DNA of 64,000 bases from contig SGPM01000016.1 in NCBI GenBank assembly GCA_004802725.1, positions 62,001 through 126,000 of the forward strand, written 5' to 3'. The notes under the pieces were generated by a model. It did no database searches, was not told the DNA's origin, and worked only from the letters and a program-made list of their open reading frames with translations. Both the position numbers and the translations under genes were made by a program. This DNA is from Antrodiella citrinella. Its lineage: Eukaryota; Basidiomycota; Agaricomycetes; Polyporales; Steccherinaceae. Positions within the stretch are counted from its first letter, which is position 1. The number at the start of each line of letters is the position of its first letter. Below, piece after piece: positions 10,744-21,472 of the stretch.

Positions 10744-11564
10744 ATGTCCTTCACATACGAACGCATCGACAAGAACAATGTTGTCCTCCTGGTGATCGAT
10801 CATCAAGAGGGTCTTTTCCAGCTCGCTCGCGACCAGACTCCGACCAACGTGAAAAGCAACATCTTGGCTCACGCAGAGCTAGGCAAGATATTCAACTTGC
10901 CCACCATCCTAACTACCAGCGCAGAGACAGGTGCGGGTTGATACTTTACATGTTGTCGGCTTCGTGTATTTACGTGATCACCAGGTCCAAATGGACCACT
11001 TCCTCAGGAGGTCACTGCGATGCATCCCTCCGCGCCGTACATCAAACGCAATGGCGAAGTCAACGCTTGGGACAATGCCGAATTTCAAGCTGCCGTGAAA
11101 GCCACTGGGAAGACGCAAGTGATCCTAGGCGGAATCACTACGGACGTGAGTCAAGTTCCCGTACCCGTTGAGAGGGATCTTGACGGTGATATGCTTTCAG
11201 GTGTGCACTGCCTTCCTTGCGCTGTCCCTGCGCGATGCAGGCTTCACTGTCTTCGCCAACAGCGACAGCTCTGGCACGTTTGACGTAAATACCGGCGCGA
11301 ATGCGAACGACCGGATGCGGGCTGCTGGCGTCCACATTCTGTCGCTCTTCGCTATTTCATGTGAGCTGATGAGGGACTGGAGGAACACACCGGGCGCGAA
11401 GGAGATGCTGCCTTTCTTTGATAGGTACGTCATAGTCACTGTCCACTGGTTGATTGTTGACGCTGAGTGTTCTGCGACTGAATCACAGGTATATCCCGGA
11501 GTATGGAATGCTAGCGAGAGCACACGACGCCGCGGTGAAGAATGGTGTACCATCTGGTCTATAG
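10744..11564 (+). CDS. isochorismatase-family (cysteine) hydrolase, tandem copy 1
   Basis: Four exons (10744-10930, 10985-11145, 11201-11424, 11489-11564) encode 215 residues. The isochorismatase/YcaC-like fold is shown by NVVLLVIDHQEGLF (catalytic Asp), IKRNGEVNAWDN (likely catalytic Lys) and GGITTDVCTAFLALSLRDAG (nucleophile Cys after the cis-peptide). The region HVLILSLFAISCELMRDW matches the C-terminal helix of YcaC-type members. Such enzymes hydrolyse small amides or enol ethers; the substrate is unknown. It is cytosolic, with no signal peptide. Intron positions are identical to copy 2. Confidence 0.85.
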
Positions 11565-12035
11565 ATTCAGAACTATAGAATCAGAAGACAGGAAACATGT
11601 CTATTCTGAACGCTGTATATTAAGTATCACATGTCTGTCAATGTAACAGTGTTATCTTTGCGACATTTCGTTTGTACGCCGCTTTTCGATGTACTCCCGG
11701 TACACCGGCCCGCAAGCCTTTTGCCAGATCGAGAGTCGGCGGACCGGCGGACCGGCACGCTCAGCGCTCCACCGCCGTGCGTCGATGTGGCACTTGAACT
11801 GTGAACTACTGGAAACTGCGCTCCGTCACTCAAAGGATTGCTAGACTATGGTACACAGCCGAAAAATGGTACACTCGGAATGTCAGAAGCTTTGGATGGC
11901 GCGCCACCTCATTGGCCAGCTTGAAAATTACTGCCGACGAGACTCGGCAACATCTTACGTGGTGCATCTATCGGACGGTCTTCACTTTACCTTCGAAGTA
12001 TCTATACCAGGACTCGGACCATCTTATAGGTCTAG

Positions 12036-12275
12036 ATTATAGAGAACCTAGATGTTGTCAATTTGGGGTCGGAGGAGCGCATCCGGTCTCGACCAGGGAA
12101 AATCGTGCCCAATGCAGAAGGAATCACACTGGATCCACTCTTCGATTCAGAACTCCAGTACAAAGAGGGGGATCAATGGATTACTGAGAACTTTGTCTAC
12201 ACCGATGCTCAGCGAGACGATACTTACACTGGTCTAGAATCCATGGCGCGTCGCGGTGACATGCTGAGAGGTTGA
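12036..12275 (+). other. orphan coding-like segment
   Basis: An open frame reads through NAEGITLDPLFDSELQY, GDQWITENFVYTDAQRDD and TGLESMARRGDMLRG to a stop at 12273-12275. Residue composition and the lack of biased low-complexity sequence suggest real protein. There is no ATG and no clear upstream exon, and no family is recognised. It may be the last exon of a decayed gene or a transposed fragment. Confidence 0.3.
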
Positions 12276-12410
12276 CAAGGTGTGTGATAACTTCGTAAAT
12301 ATTACTGTGCAGCTGTTTACAAACATGTTATTTCTAGTTACCAAGCAGCGACGCTGCCAGAGAGAGAAGAGAAGATGACATAGGCGCCTGCTAGTGTACC
12401 GCGTTAGTCG

Positions 12411-13019
12411 TCATCTAGAATGACTCTCGGCCAATTCTACCTCAATCCTTTCTCGCGTAGACTCGACGGTGTGTCCTTGTAATTTCTTCACAACAAAAAC
12501 CTGTTCATCAATATTTAGTAAACATGGGTCGCAAGAGTCAGGAACTCCTTGCAGTTCAACTTGCGCATAAATTGGCAGCTTAAAGGTATTGCCTGCGTCC
12601 AACCTTCTAATTCGACTCACAACTCATCATGGACTGTGGACCCCGTCAAGGCGAAGCTGGGAACCTGTCACCGATCAAGGGTACACACTTCAAACGACCA
12701 AATAGTTTCTGCAAAAGCCGAGACACGCAGCTCCGTCATCGGCGCGCGCCCACCCTAGAACCAGCCCAACCTTCACAGAGAAAGAAGACTCTTCACGATC
12801 CAAGACAAGGTTTGAGAAGGTGGACATATAAATATTCGATATATTACAGCTAGCTGACGCGTTTCCAACTTCCGGATACAGCCTTGCCAACTCGGAATTG
12901 ACTTGGATGCGGAACTTGGGTGTACGAAAGCCTATACTGAACACTACGAACTCACTATCGAAGGTCACTCTTCTTTCTTCCCTCTTGGACAGGATCGCGA
13001 CGACTGTGGCCTCCGTCAT
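12411..13019 (-). CDS. unassigned minus-strand coding-like region between the isochorismatases
   Basis: Two minus-strand frames, 13019-12690 (starting MTEATVVAILSKREERRVTF) and 12620-12411 (IYAQVELQGVPDSCDPCLLN, ending at a TGA), may be exons of one gene. An acceptor TTTTGCAG lies between them, but I could not join them cleanly. No domain recognised. It could be a real lineage-specific gene, or remnants. Confidence 0.25.
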
Positions 13020-13122
13020 GGAAAATGCAGAAGCTCTTCAGCCCCTGAGAGCTAACAGATGCCGACTTGACGTCTAGACCTCACCTGAGGTGCAGGCTAA
13101 TTCGCGCCACAGTCCGCTGTGC

Positions 13123-13128
13123 TATAAA
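13123..13128 (+). promoter_or_regulatory. TATA box, isochorismatase copy 2
   Basis: TATAAA 81 bp before the ATG, in the same extended motif as copy 1, showing that the promoter was duplicated with the gene. Confidence 0.6.
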
Positions 13129-13203
13129 GGCGGTCCGTCGGGCATGCGTGTTCTACAGTTCACAATCACACCTCCCCGATTCCACCACTTCAGTCTCACA
13201 GCC

Positions 13204-14031
13204 ATGTCCTTCAAGTACGAACGCATCGACAAGAACAACGTCGTCCTCTTGGTGATCGACCACCAAGAGGGCCTCTTTCAGCTCGCTCGCGACTCAACTC
13301 CCACCGACTTCAAGACCAACATCGTTGCTCACGCCGAGCTTGCCAAAGTCTTCAACTTGCCGACTATTTTGACCAGTAGCTCTGAGACAGGTGCGCATAA
13401 GATTCTCTATACTACGACGTTGAAACTGTACGCTTACATTATCCCTAGGACCGAACGGGTCCCTTACTGCTGAGGTCCTCGCTCTTCATCCGAATGCGCC
13501 TTTCATAAAGCGCAACGGTGAAGTCAACGCTTGGGACAATCCTGACTTCCAGGCCGCCGTAAAGGCTACCGGAAAGTCGCAGGTCATCATCGGTGGTATC
13601 ACCACGGACGTAAGTCACGCAGCATATCCGAGTCATAGTGTCTTCCGAATTGACGTGACATGCTTGCAGGTGTGCACCACTTTCCTCGCGCTGTCCCTCC
13701 GTGACGCGGGATACAGTGTCTTCGCCAACAGCGACGCTTCCGGTACCTTTGATGTCAAGACCGCATCGGATGCCAATGACCGCATGCGGGCTGCTGGTGT
13801 CCAAGTTTTGTCGCTCTTCGCTATCGCGTCGGAGTTGATGAGGGACTGGAGGAACACTCCAGGTGCTCCGCAGTTGATGCCTTACTTCGACAAGTACGTC
13901 GTCCTGATACTGACAATCACTCGCAACACTGAATGCTTTGCAGGTATGTCCCCGAGTATGGAATGTTGGCCAGAGCCCACGATGCGGCCATGAAGAAGGG
14001 CGCAGTGCCATCTGGTCTGCCGTCGATGTAG
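13204..14031 (+). CDS. isochorismatase-family (cysteine) hydrolase, tandem copy 2
   Basis: Four exons (13204-13390, 13449-13609, 13670-13893, 13944-14031) encode 219 residues. Exons 1-3 have exactly the same lengths (187, 161, 224 nt) as those of copy 1. The Asp (VIDHQEGLF), Lys (IKRNGEVNAW) and Cys (GGITTDVCTTFLAL) of the presumed triad are all kept. The C-terminal exon is slightly longer. Both copies therefore look functional, and differences lie mostly in surface residues. Confidence 0.85.
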
Positions 14032-14471
14032 TGATAGAAGCTGAGAAAGTGAGAAAGCGTGTCTATAAGTGTTCTTTATATCGTCCGCCGATTTTGTCTG
14101 TCCTTCCGATCGTTTTCATGGATGTCCAGACCTTGTTGTACTTAGATAGTTTCCAAAAGTGGATGCGCACTTTTCAGCGCCTCTGATGTGAAACTCATCT
14201 TGAATCTTGATGGTGGAGAATCGCTTGAAAGTACAAGAAGACGTCGGCAACGCCATCTACGACTTGCATTCGTACTTTGACCTCGATACCAGCTGTACCA
14301 CGACCAACGACCATCGTCTTCCACTAGACTGAACGAAACCCTACTTGCTCTTCAGCACCTGTCACTCCTTTCTTATACCCTACACGTCGCCAGTTGCCTT
14401 CATTTCCTTCTGCGTTGACCACTTACCATACCAAAGTCACATTTCTCTCTCTCTCGGTGGATACGGATACC
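14032..14471. other. intergenic / promoter
   Basis: About 440 bp between isochorismatase copy 2 and the next plus-strand gene. CT-rich stretches occur just before the ATG at 14472. No further gene seen. Confidence 0.4.
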
Positions 14472-15114
14472 ATGGCTCAGGATTCGAGACCTACCCGACG
14501 CGACGCATCTCCGTCGAGACGGTCAATGGACGATATACCACCGATCAGCCTCCCTGCAGTCAAGGTTGAAATGGTCACGGCCTCCCCGTCAGCCTCCTCC
14601 CCGAACCTCCTGCTAGATAAATCCCTCCTTACTCCTGGACAAAACTCATCTGCTCGCCGTAGACATTCGTCAGAACAACCTCGAAGGCCTTCATCTGCAC
14701 CCCCTACAACTCTGTCGTTTGACGAGCAACTTCAGGGAGAGTATCAGCGGAGAGCCCTCACTCCCTTGACACATTCGTTTACACGGAACAGAACGACGTC
14801 GTTTGCTGACACCGGTTCAGGTGTTGGAGGCCCTGTTCGGCCGTCTCCCCTTCTATGTGCGTACATCCCAGCCTTTGTTTCATGACGCGACCTTTGACTG
14901 TTTCCTATCTACAGTGCGTCCAACCACATTCTGGCGGAACACACGTCGATCTGGAGTCACCGCTGCATCCTACTCTCCGTCGTCTCATCTCATCCGTCGC
15001 TCTACATTCGTGGCCGCAGGTCTTACCTTTGACAAGCCGATCGCCGACCTGTCAGCCCTCGGAGTAGAGTCGCGCATTGAAGTCATCATTCTCCCATCTG
15101 ACACCAGCATCTGA
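14472..15114 (+). CDS. hypothetical Ser/Pro-rich protein, abuts the next gene
   Basis: Two exons (14472-14856, 14915-15114; intron GTGCGT...ACAG) give 194 residues. The first 120 are Ser/Pro/Arg-rich and probably disordered (SPSRRSMDDIPPISLPAVK). The C-terminal part ends GVESRIEVIILPSDTSI. No domain recognised. The stop at 15112-15114 is just 2 nt before the ATG of the downstream ORF, which is unusually tight for fungi. An alternative is that this is a 5' exon of the downstream gene through an undetected intron. Confidence 0.4.
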
Positions 15115-15116
15115 CC

Positions 15117-17057
15117 ATGTATGGCCAGAAGGTGTCTCAGGGTTCGCTTGTACTTTTGCTCTGTATATTGACGTCCCCCATCTATGGCTTGAGCTCGCAG
15201 ACCAAAGTGTACGGGATGGCGCGCAGGCAGGTTGCGCCCCCGACCGCTGTGCTCCCTGCTCCTTTCCCGCCTATCACCACCGCCAATCTCAATCCTATTA
15301 TGACCGCTCCGAATACCCCTGCAACCACTCCTGCGACTATGGGCGCCGAAATCACTTCTTCTCCTGCTTCTTCAGATACCACCGCGTCAGATTCGATACC
15401 CCCAACTTCCACCCCCGATCCTGCGGCAGCAGCCGCTTCTACATCGTCTTCTGCTACCATTATTCATATCACCGCATTACCCCCTGCTCCTTCTGGTGCC
15501 AGCACGCGTCAGAGGAGTATGACTAGGCCATTCAACCCAAGATACCTTGCTCCCCTTTTCGCCGTGCTTGGCGTGGCTTTGGGTGCCTTCAGCGTTTGGC
15601 TTCTTTTCGTTTGTCGGTCCCGCCGTCAGAAAGGTCGCCACAGAGGCAACTCGAGATCCTTGGAGCCCGGACCGGAGTATACAGCCCCTACCATCGCCGA
15701 GAAGAGCACGCGTAATGGGAGGGTCACTTGGAGGACGAACCCTTGGTCGACGTTTTTGGGCAGCCACCATTCAAGTCCTAACCCATGCAACACCGCGAAG
15801 TCCAATCAGAATTGGTTGGCGAAGGTACTTCCGGCTCGTCGCAGTCGCTTGCGCACAGACCCGCACAACCCACTATACCATGAATACACAACCGAATCCT
15901 TTTCTTTTCTGAACGAAGACGATCCCTTCCTCATACCCACGCCTTCGGGCACAACAGCTCCGTCTTCACGAGGATCGACGGATCCGGTTGGCCGTAGTCA
16001 AGACCTCCTCACGACGTCGTTTGCATCTGTGGGCATTGCAGCGTCGGACGATGGATGGGAAGATGGTCCTGATAACAGTATGGCGCAAGGCGTCATCCGC
16101 TCGGAGATGTTGGAACGCGTCATCTCAGGAGGTCCCAAGTCTCGTCGCGGACACGCTAGAGTCGACTCCGATGGTAATCATCTTGAGGCAAAGACTCCGG
16201 CCGCAGATCCTCCCGCAGAACACAACCTCCTTCTCAGTCCAGGGCGCACGAAGAGTTCCACGCATGGTACTACGCAACCTCTCAGCCCTCGCGGAAACAC
16301 GAATGCGGGGTACAGAGCTGTGGATGAACATCCGGAAGAGGCACACCGTGCAGGCTGGGCTTGGAATCTTCCATGGGTTACTGCGGAGAAGGTACTCGGA
16401 AGCGATAAGTTCACAGCTCTCCCTTCGAGAAGTGCTGCAGTCGAGAAGAGGAAGACACCAATGCTACCTCCTGCTGTCAGCCCAAGCCCATCTTCGTCAC
16501 CTCGTCCGCCTGCCAACCTGCCACGTGCGGATTCGTCTGTTCTTCCCTCCAGCCCACCCCTGCTTAACTCTCCCCCGCTTGAGGCGCAGCTGTTCTTTAG
16601 TTCCATGTTTGGAAGCACACCTTCCTTGACTCTGGCCGTCGAGCGTACTTCCACGAACTCCAGTCAAGCACCAGGACTTCCCACTCGTCCTTTGCAACCT
16701 GCGAAGCTGCCGTCACGTCTTCCATTCCCCGCAGCCGACGTGGAGAAGTCCAACCCCTACCGCCGCCGCCTAACGAAGTCTCCGCCCTCGACTCAACAGA
16801 CTAGCCCACCTCCTCCGGTCGCCCTTACTCGCTCTGCCACCTCCGTGTCTTCAGCGTCCTCGACGGGCTCTCGTCAGGTGGCGCTCAACAAGGTGGGCCA
16901 AATCTTGGCGAAGAGTTATAGTCAGAGGGAGATGAGCGGTGTGGCGTCGCCTACGAGCCCGACGATGTTTGGTGCGGTCGCGGGTTCACCAGTGGTGCAG
17001 AGTCCAGACAACGATGCTATGAGCTCGATTGAGCAGAGGTTGGCTGGACAGACGTAG
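15117..17057 (+). CDS. type I single-pass membrane protein with long disordered cytoplasmic tail
   Basis: An intronless ORF of 646 residues, notable in an intron-rich neighbourhood. Residues 1-24 form a signal peptide (LVLLLCILTSPIYG). Residues 25-140 are a Ser/Thr/Pro/Ala-rich, probably O-glycosylated ectodomain. A transmembrane helix lies at 143-166 and is followed by a basic stop-transfer (RSRRQKGRHR). The remaining 470 residues are a Ser/Pro-rich tail. This layout resembles fungal wall-stress sensors (Mid2/Wsc-like), but no cysteine-rich WSC domain is present, so the sensor role is only an inference. Confidence 0.65.
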   Translation: MYGQKVSQGSLVLLLCILTSPIYGLSSQTKVYGMARRQVAPPTAVLPAPFPPITTANLNPIMTAPNTPATTPATMGAEITSSPASSDTTASDSIPPTSTPDPAAAAASTSSSATIIHITALPPAPSGASTRQRSMTRPFNPRYLAPLFAVLGVALGAFSVWLLFVCRSRRQKGRHRGNSRSLEPGPEYTAPTIAEKSTRNGRVTWRTNPWSTFLGSHHSSPNPCNTAKSNQNWLAKVLPARRSRLRTDPHNPLYHEYTTESFSFLNEDDPFLIPTPSGTTAPSSRGSTDPVGRSQDLLTTSFASVGIAASDDGWEDGPDNSMAQGVIRSEMLERVISGGPKSRRGHARVDSDGNHLEAKTPAADPPAEHNLLLSPGRTKSSTHGTTQPLSPRGNTNAGYRAVDEHPEEAHRAGWAWNLPWVTAEKVLGSDKFTALPSRSAAVEKRKTPMLPPAVSPSPSSSPRPPANLPRADSSVLPSSPPLLNSPPLEAQLFFSSMFGSTPSLTLAVERTSTNSSQAPGLPTRPLQPAKLPSRLPFPAADVEKSNPYRRRLTKSPPSTQQTSPPPPVALTRSATSVSSASSTGSRQVALNKVGQILAKSYSQREMSGVASPTSPTMFGAVAGSPVVQSPDNDAMSSIEQRLAGQT

Positions 17058-17275
17058 TTGACTTTCTCATGTGCTTATTTTATGGTGGACACACTTGTCA
17101 CTAGTACTTGCAATGGATTAGGACCGCATATCTTTATTTTTTCGGCTCATGCTATAAGTAGGTAGTGCTAGAGTATCGTCCAGCATTGATACCGAAGGTA
17201 GAACAACATCAATAGACTCTGCCCGTAGTGAAAATAATGTTATTGGACTCTAAAGCTGTCGTATACGGCGTTCTA

Positions 17276-20200
17276 TTAAATCTTCGCCCTAGTGTCCATC
17301 GTCGGCATACCTCCCAACAACTTCCTCAAACCCGCCTCCACTCTTGCCATACCCACACCTACAGCAAACAGCACAGCGACATCCACGACCAACAAACTGA
17401 TCGCCGCCACCATGAACCTCGGCGCAAACACCTTCCACACCATCAAGTGCCGCCTCAACCACGCCGAAGTCACCGCACTGCTGATTAGCATCGTCCCATA
17501 GTACATCATCATCCCCACGGCGGCTTTCACGCCGAGGCGGCGCGCGGTGGAGGTGGCAGCTGGGTGGGGGAGGGGCGCGGTGTTCCAGAGCGCGAGCAGC
17601 GGGACGGCGAGGGCGAAGAGGAAGGTCGGGCCGAATGAGTTCAGCGCGACCAGTGGGACGGAGGTGATGAACATCATCTTTGGGGTCAGGGCGAACGCGG
17701 ACTTCCATTGTATGGAGGAGATGGTGGCTTGATGACCTGTCCCGTAGAATGTGTGTACGCCTAACAGGGCTAAGGGGGTGATCTCGGAGAATCGGAGGCC
17801 GACGGTGGCGAGATTGGTTTGCATTCCGTCGACTTCGAGTACGGTAGAGGGTGTGGCGGAGGCGAAGGCGAGGCTCATCCCACGCACGTCCCGTGTGCTG
17901 TCCACCACCTCCAGGAAGGACAGCAGCGCGACGACGGAGAGACCGAGAATTACCTGACCAGTGAGCTGCGTCGCAGTGTATACGAGACAATACGAGATAA
18001 GCCAGAACATGAGGAAGGAGGAACCGAAGAGGTTCGCGAAGCCTATCACTGTGACTTCACGTTTCCCACTTTGTTCTCTGGCCTTGACTTCGATGCAGAG
18101 TGTGACGTGGTACCACAAAGATCCACCAATAAGGAGAACACTGCCCATGGATATCCAGCCCAGCAATGATCTTGCGATTCGTAGACCAGCGGACCACGAC
18201 GGGCCGAGGATGTCAGCGGAATCCATCCATTCCAACAACCATGCTCCAGCGCTCTGCAGAAGCACAGTAGGGAACAGCCACGGTAACAGTATTGCTGCTA
18301 TACCCTTGTCGGACTGCGAGATGCTCAAGTATCGTTTCACGATCAACGGAATACCGATGGCACATGGGATGGAGAGTGCCAACACCACGAGAGGCGGCGC
18401 AGTGATAGCGGAGGACGCAAAGAAAGTGACTTCGCAGTATGGTTGTTGCTCTTCTCTGCAGACGGTGCTGATGCCTATGAGGCGGACGCACAGGGCAAAA
18501 AGAGCGGAGAACCCGAGGATGCGGTACCGTAATCGTGGAGTGGGCGCTGTGAACCCGACGAGGACAAAGGGAACGATGGAGGTCAAGAGAAGGAAGGTTG
18601 TGAGCCGGTCTTCCCAAAACGTGAAAGAGTTGGACATGAAGGCAAGCGTGTGTAGAATTAGGGGTATCGGGAGGGACTCAAAGCTCGATGATTTTCTGAA
18701 AGAGTATCCATTGCTGAAGATGAGTGTGACGGAGGAAGCAAAGAATGCGCCGAAAATGATGCAGTCAAGTATTCCGACAACCTTGTCCACGAAATATGTC
18801 GTCGCAACGTACGCGAGCAGCCCAATGGACGCGCCGACACCGGACGACCGTAACAACGTTTTGGTGGCGCCCTCTGACCAGGTCGTCCAGTCATCATGGA
18901 GCATACCAAGCTTCCCATAGATCGCCCACGCGCCCAGCGTGCCCGTCACCAGTAATGTTAAACCCAAACCCATCAGCGTCACGTTGAACTGTGCCCACAT
19001 CGCTCGACAAACCGTCAGCGCTAGTCGGGTGAACACGTCCAGGCCTTGACTGTTAAGTTCAGCGTCCGGTCCGTTGGTTACGTTCCACATATTCTGCAGC
19101 TTGTCCCAAGCATCGTCCAACTCGCCGCCAGCAGAGCTCAGTCTGTACGTGTCAAGGTAGTTTCTGATTTGACCAGCGTTGGCTTGGAGGGCCTTGTAAA
19201 AAGTACTGCCAGTTGTATCTGTCCAAAATAGTTCGGGAATGATGGCACCGAGATTATTGAATGGTATAGGGATACCCAGTAGAAGCGATAGAGAAGGGAC
19301 CAGGTCAATTTGCTGGACGGACCGGTGGGAGACAGGTGCATTGGGATATGTACGATAGGTCCTGTAGTGTTCGGGGATGTCTGCCTTGGAGTTTACCAAT
19401 GGACGTCCTTTACCGTAGAACCACAGTGCAGCAGAGGTCTCTAGCGCCCCATCACCGCCGTGGTCGCCCTTGCTGTCCATCCCATGATCACCTAGAACGA
19501 CTAGGAGGGTATCCTCGTCCAGTTCCTCGACGACCTCCCGGAGAACGCGATCCATCTGCTCGAGCTTGGTCTTCATAAGAGGATGATCCGGTCCCAGACG
19601 GTGTCCGACGTGGTCTACACCGAGGAAATGGCCCAGAATAAAGTCCCAGGACTTGTCTTCTTCACGAAGGAGAGGGAAGAGGTGACGTTCGACGCCCTCA
19701 TCGACTGTATCGAGGTCCTCGACGTGGAATGAGTCGTACGGCCACGTCATGTTTGGCGCGAACGAGTCGGGGAACACGGTCATCCATGTATCATCGCCCA
19801 TGAACGCTAGCTATCACTGTTGGATTTGTGTGAGCAGGCAGATGGGCAAACGGACGTACTCACCCTTTTCCCTTTGTCCTTGAGTTGCCCAATAATCGTA
19901 TCCTCCAAGATTGACGACCCTCCGAAGTTAGATCCCGCGTCCACAAAGGTAGGCAGGGACCCTGTGGTCAGTGCTTTGATCCGTTGCAACGTAGTGGTAG
20001 GAGGGTCCGGAAATGCATAGAGAAGAAGTGAATGGTCCGGTTGTGACACGGAAAGTTCTGACGGTAGACGGAGGATGTTGTGATGATAAGGAGAAGATGG
20101 AACTGGTGGATCAGGCGATACAAAATCGAATCTGAGCGCGTCGATGATCAATACGACTGCTTTAGAGTAGGATGGAGGGAAAGGACAGGATTCTGGTGTA

Positions 20201-20319
20201 CAGTGGTTGGTGTGCGAGAGCGCGAGACGAGTAAGAAGGAAACCTCGAGTGTACAGGTAGACACCTGCAAGATGAACGAGAAAAATCCACAGGACGAGGG
20301 TAAATCCTTTCGACCACAT
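17276..20319 (-). CDS. GPI13: GPI ethanolamine phosphate transferase 3
   Basis: Two exons (20319-19864, 19810-17276) encode 996 residues, the usual length for Gpi13/PIG-O. An N-terminal membrane anchor (about residues 5-25) precedes a luminal alkaline-phosphatase-superfamily domain with VLIIDALRFDF (metal Asp about 60), FMGDDTWMTVFP, DHVGHRLGPDH (about 218) and GDHGMDSKGDHGG (about 259). These are the metal-binding motifs of the Mcd4/Gpi7/Gpi13 family. The C-terminal half is strongly hydrophobic with many membrane spans. In the ER it adds phosphoethanolamine to the third mannose of the GPI precursor, the group later used to attach proteins. The first two codons of the open frame are upstream of the ATG at 20319. 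Confidence 0.9.
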
Positions 20320-21472
20320 CTTCAAGCTCGATACTACAGTAGTTCGTGAGATACGATCCTTCCGTGTTTGAAATAAGTGTGGCTATGATGAGTACATCAG
20401 GATGAGGAGGTGGTGAATATCAGGAATTCGCGCGTGGAGACTGCCAGATGTCATACAACGCTGCCGGGAGCGCCGTTGTCCAGATATGGTAACGCCGACG
20501 ATCGATCATGTCTTCAATGTCTCGTAAAATCTAATCTATCATCAAGTTTGTCTGCGCCTTCATGGCGTGCGAGGACGTGTTGTTGGATGCGTCGTGTGCT
20601 TTGCGCCCGACGTAGGGTAACCAAGACGACTACATTCCACTGTAAAGTTCGCCACTGTCGGATGCACGTTTCATTTCAATTGGCTGTGCTCGGAGGTATA
20701 TGGTGGGCGGAGATGACGCTCGGAGATGTAGTGTACCGATGACGAAGTCGTGATGATGATACTAGGACATGCGCGTATACATGCAGTAGTAGTACAACTT
20801 CGATTGCATAAGTGCATAATATGTCGTCTCGTACCCAGACGTAGAATGCGGTGATAGGGTTCGATTCCAGTCTGGTTTCGAGACGAATAATATGCTGCTG
20901 ATAACGAAAATCATGGTCCATGTGGCTTAATCACGACTGAGTCAACAGCACGGGCTTGTGGCGTGTTTGTGATTCTGATACTGAACGATGCACAATGACC
21001 ACTAAGTATATCATTGCTGCAGATCATACGAGAGATATATAGTCTCACAACTAGTACTTCAACCACTACCTCAAAAGGCTCGTATTGTCTTGAGAAGTTC
21101 AGGGCAGGCTCCTGATCAGGCGGTCCCGTTATTGTGTTCGAAAGTTGTTCAACATCCAACGACCATCTCAAGGTACCATCCTGCAACTGTGAATGCAACG
21201 AAGGTGACCGGTGAGTCATTCCCATTTGGTAGTTTCTTGTTCGCCGCTATGATCATATCACAAAACTTTTGGCCAAAGCGTGCCGGCGCGCGGCTGTTTC
21301 ACGCGCGACGCTCGAGCGGAGTCCGGACCCGGCAAACTTGACTCTCGCCGTCGTCGCGCTCGTCGGTGATCACACCCTCCCGACGTCGCCTGAACCATTC
21401 TACGCACACAGCCTCGTACAGATACTGGGTCCACACAATCCTGCGTTCACTTGATCTCTTCCATGTATACAT
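20320..21472. other. divergent intergenic region, GPI13 / Zn2Cys6 factor
   Basis: About 1.15 kb between two divergently transcribed genes, presumably holding both promoters. Short frames on either strand have no support. I see no repeat or RNA gene. Confidence 0.5.

Noticed and set aside
15182..15460. Minus-strand 92-codon frame inside the membrane-protein gene
   Set aside because: Shadow of Ser/Thr/Pro/Ala-rich sense codons.
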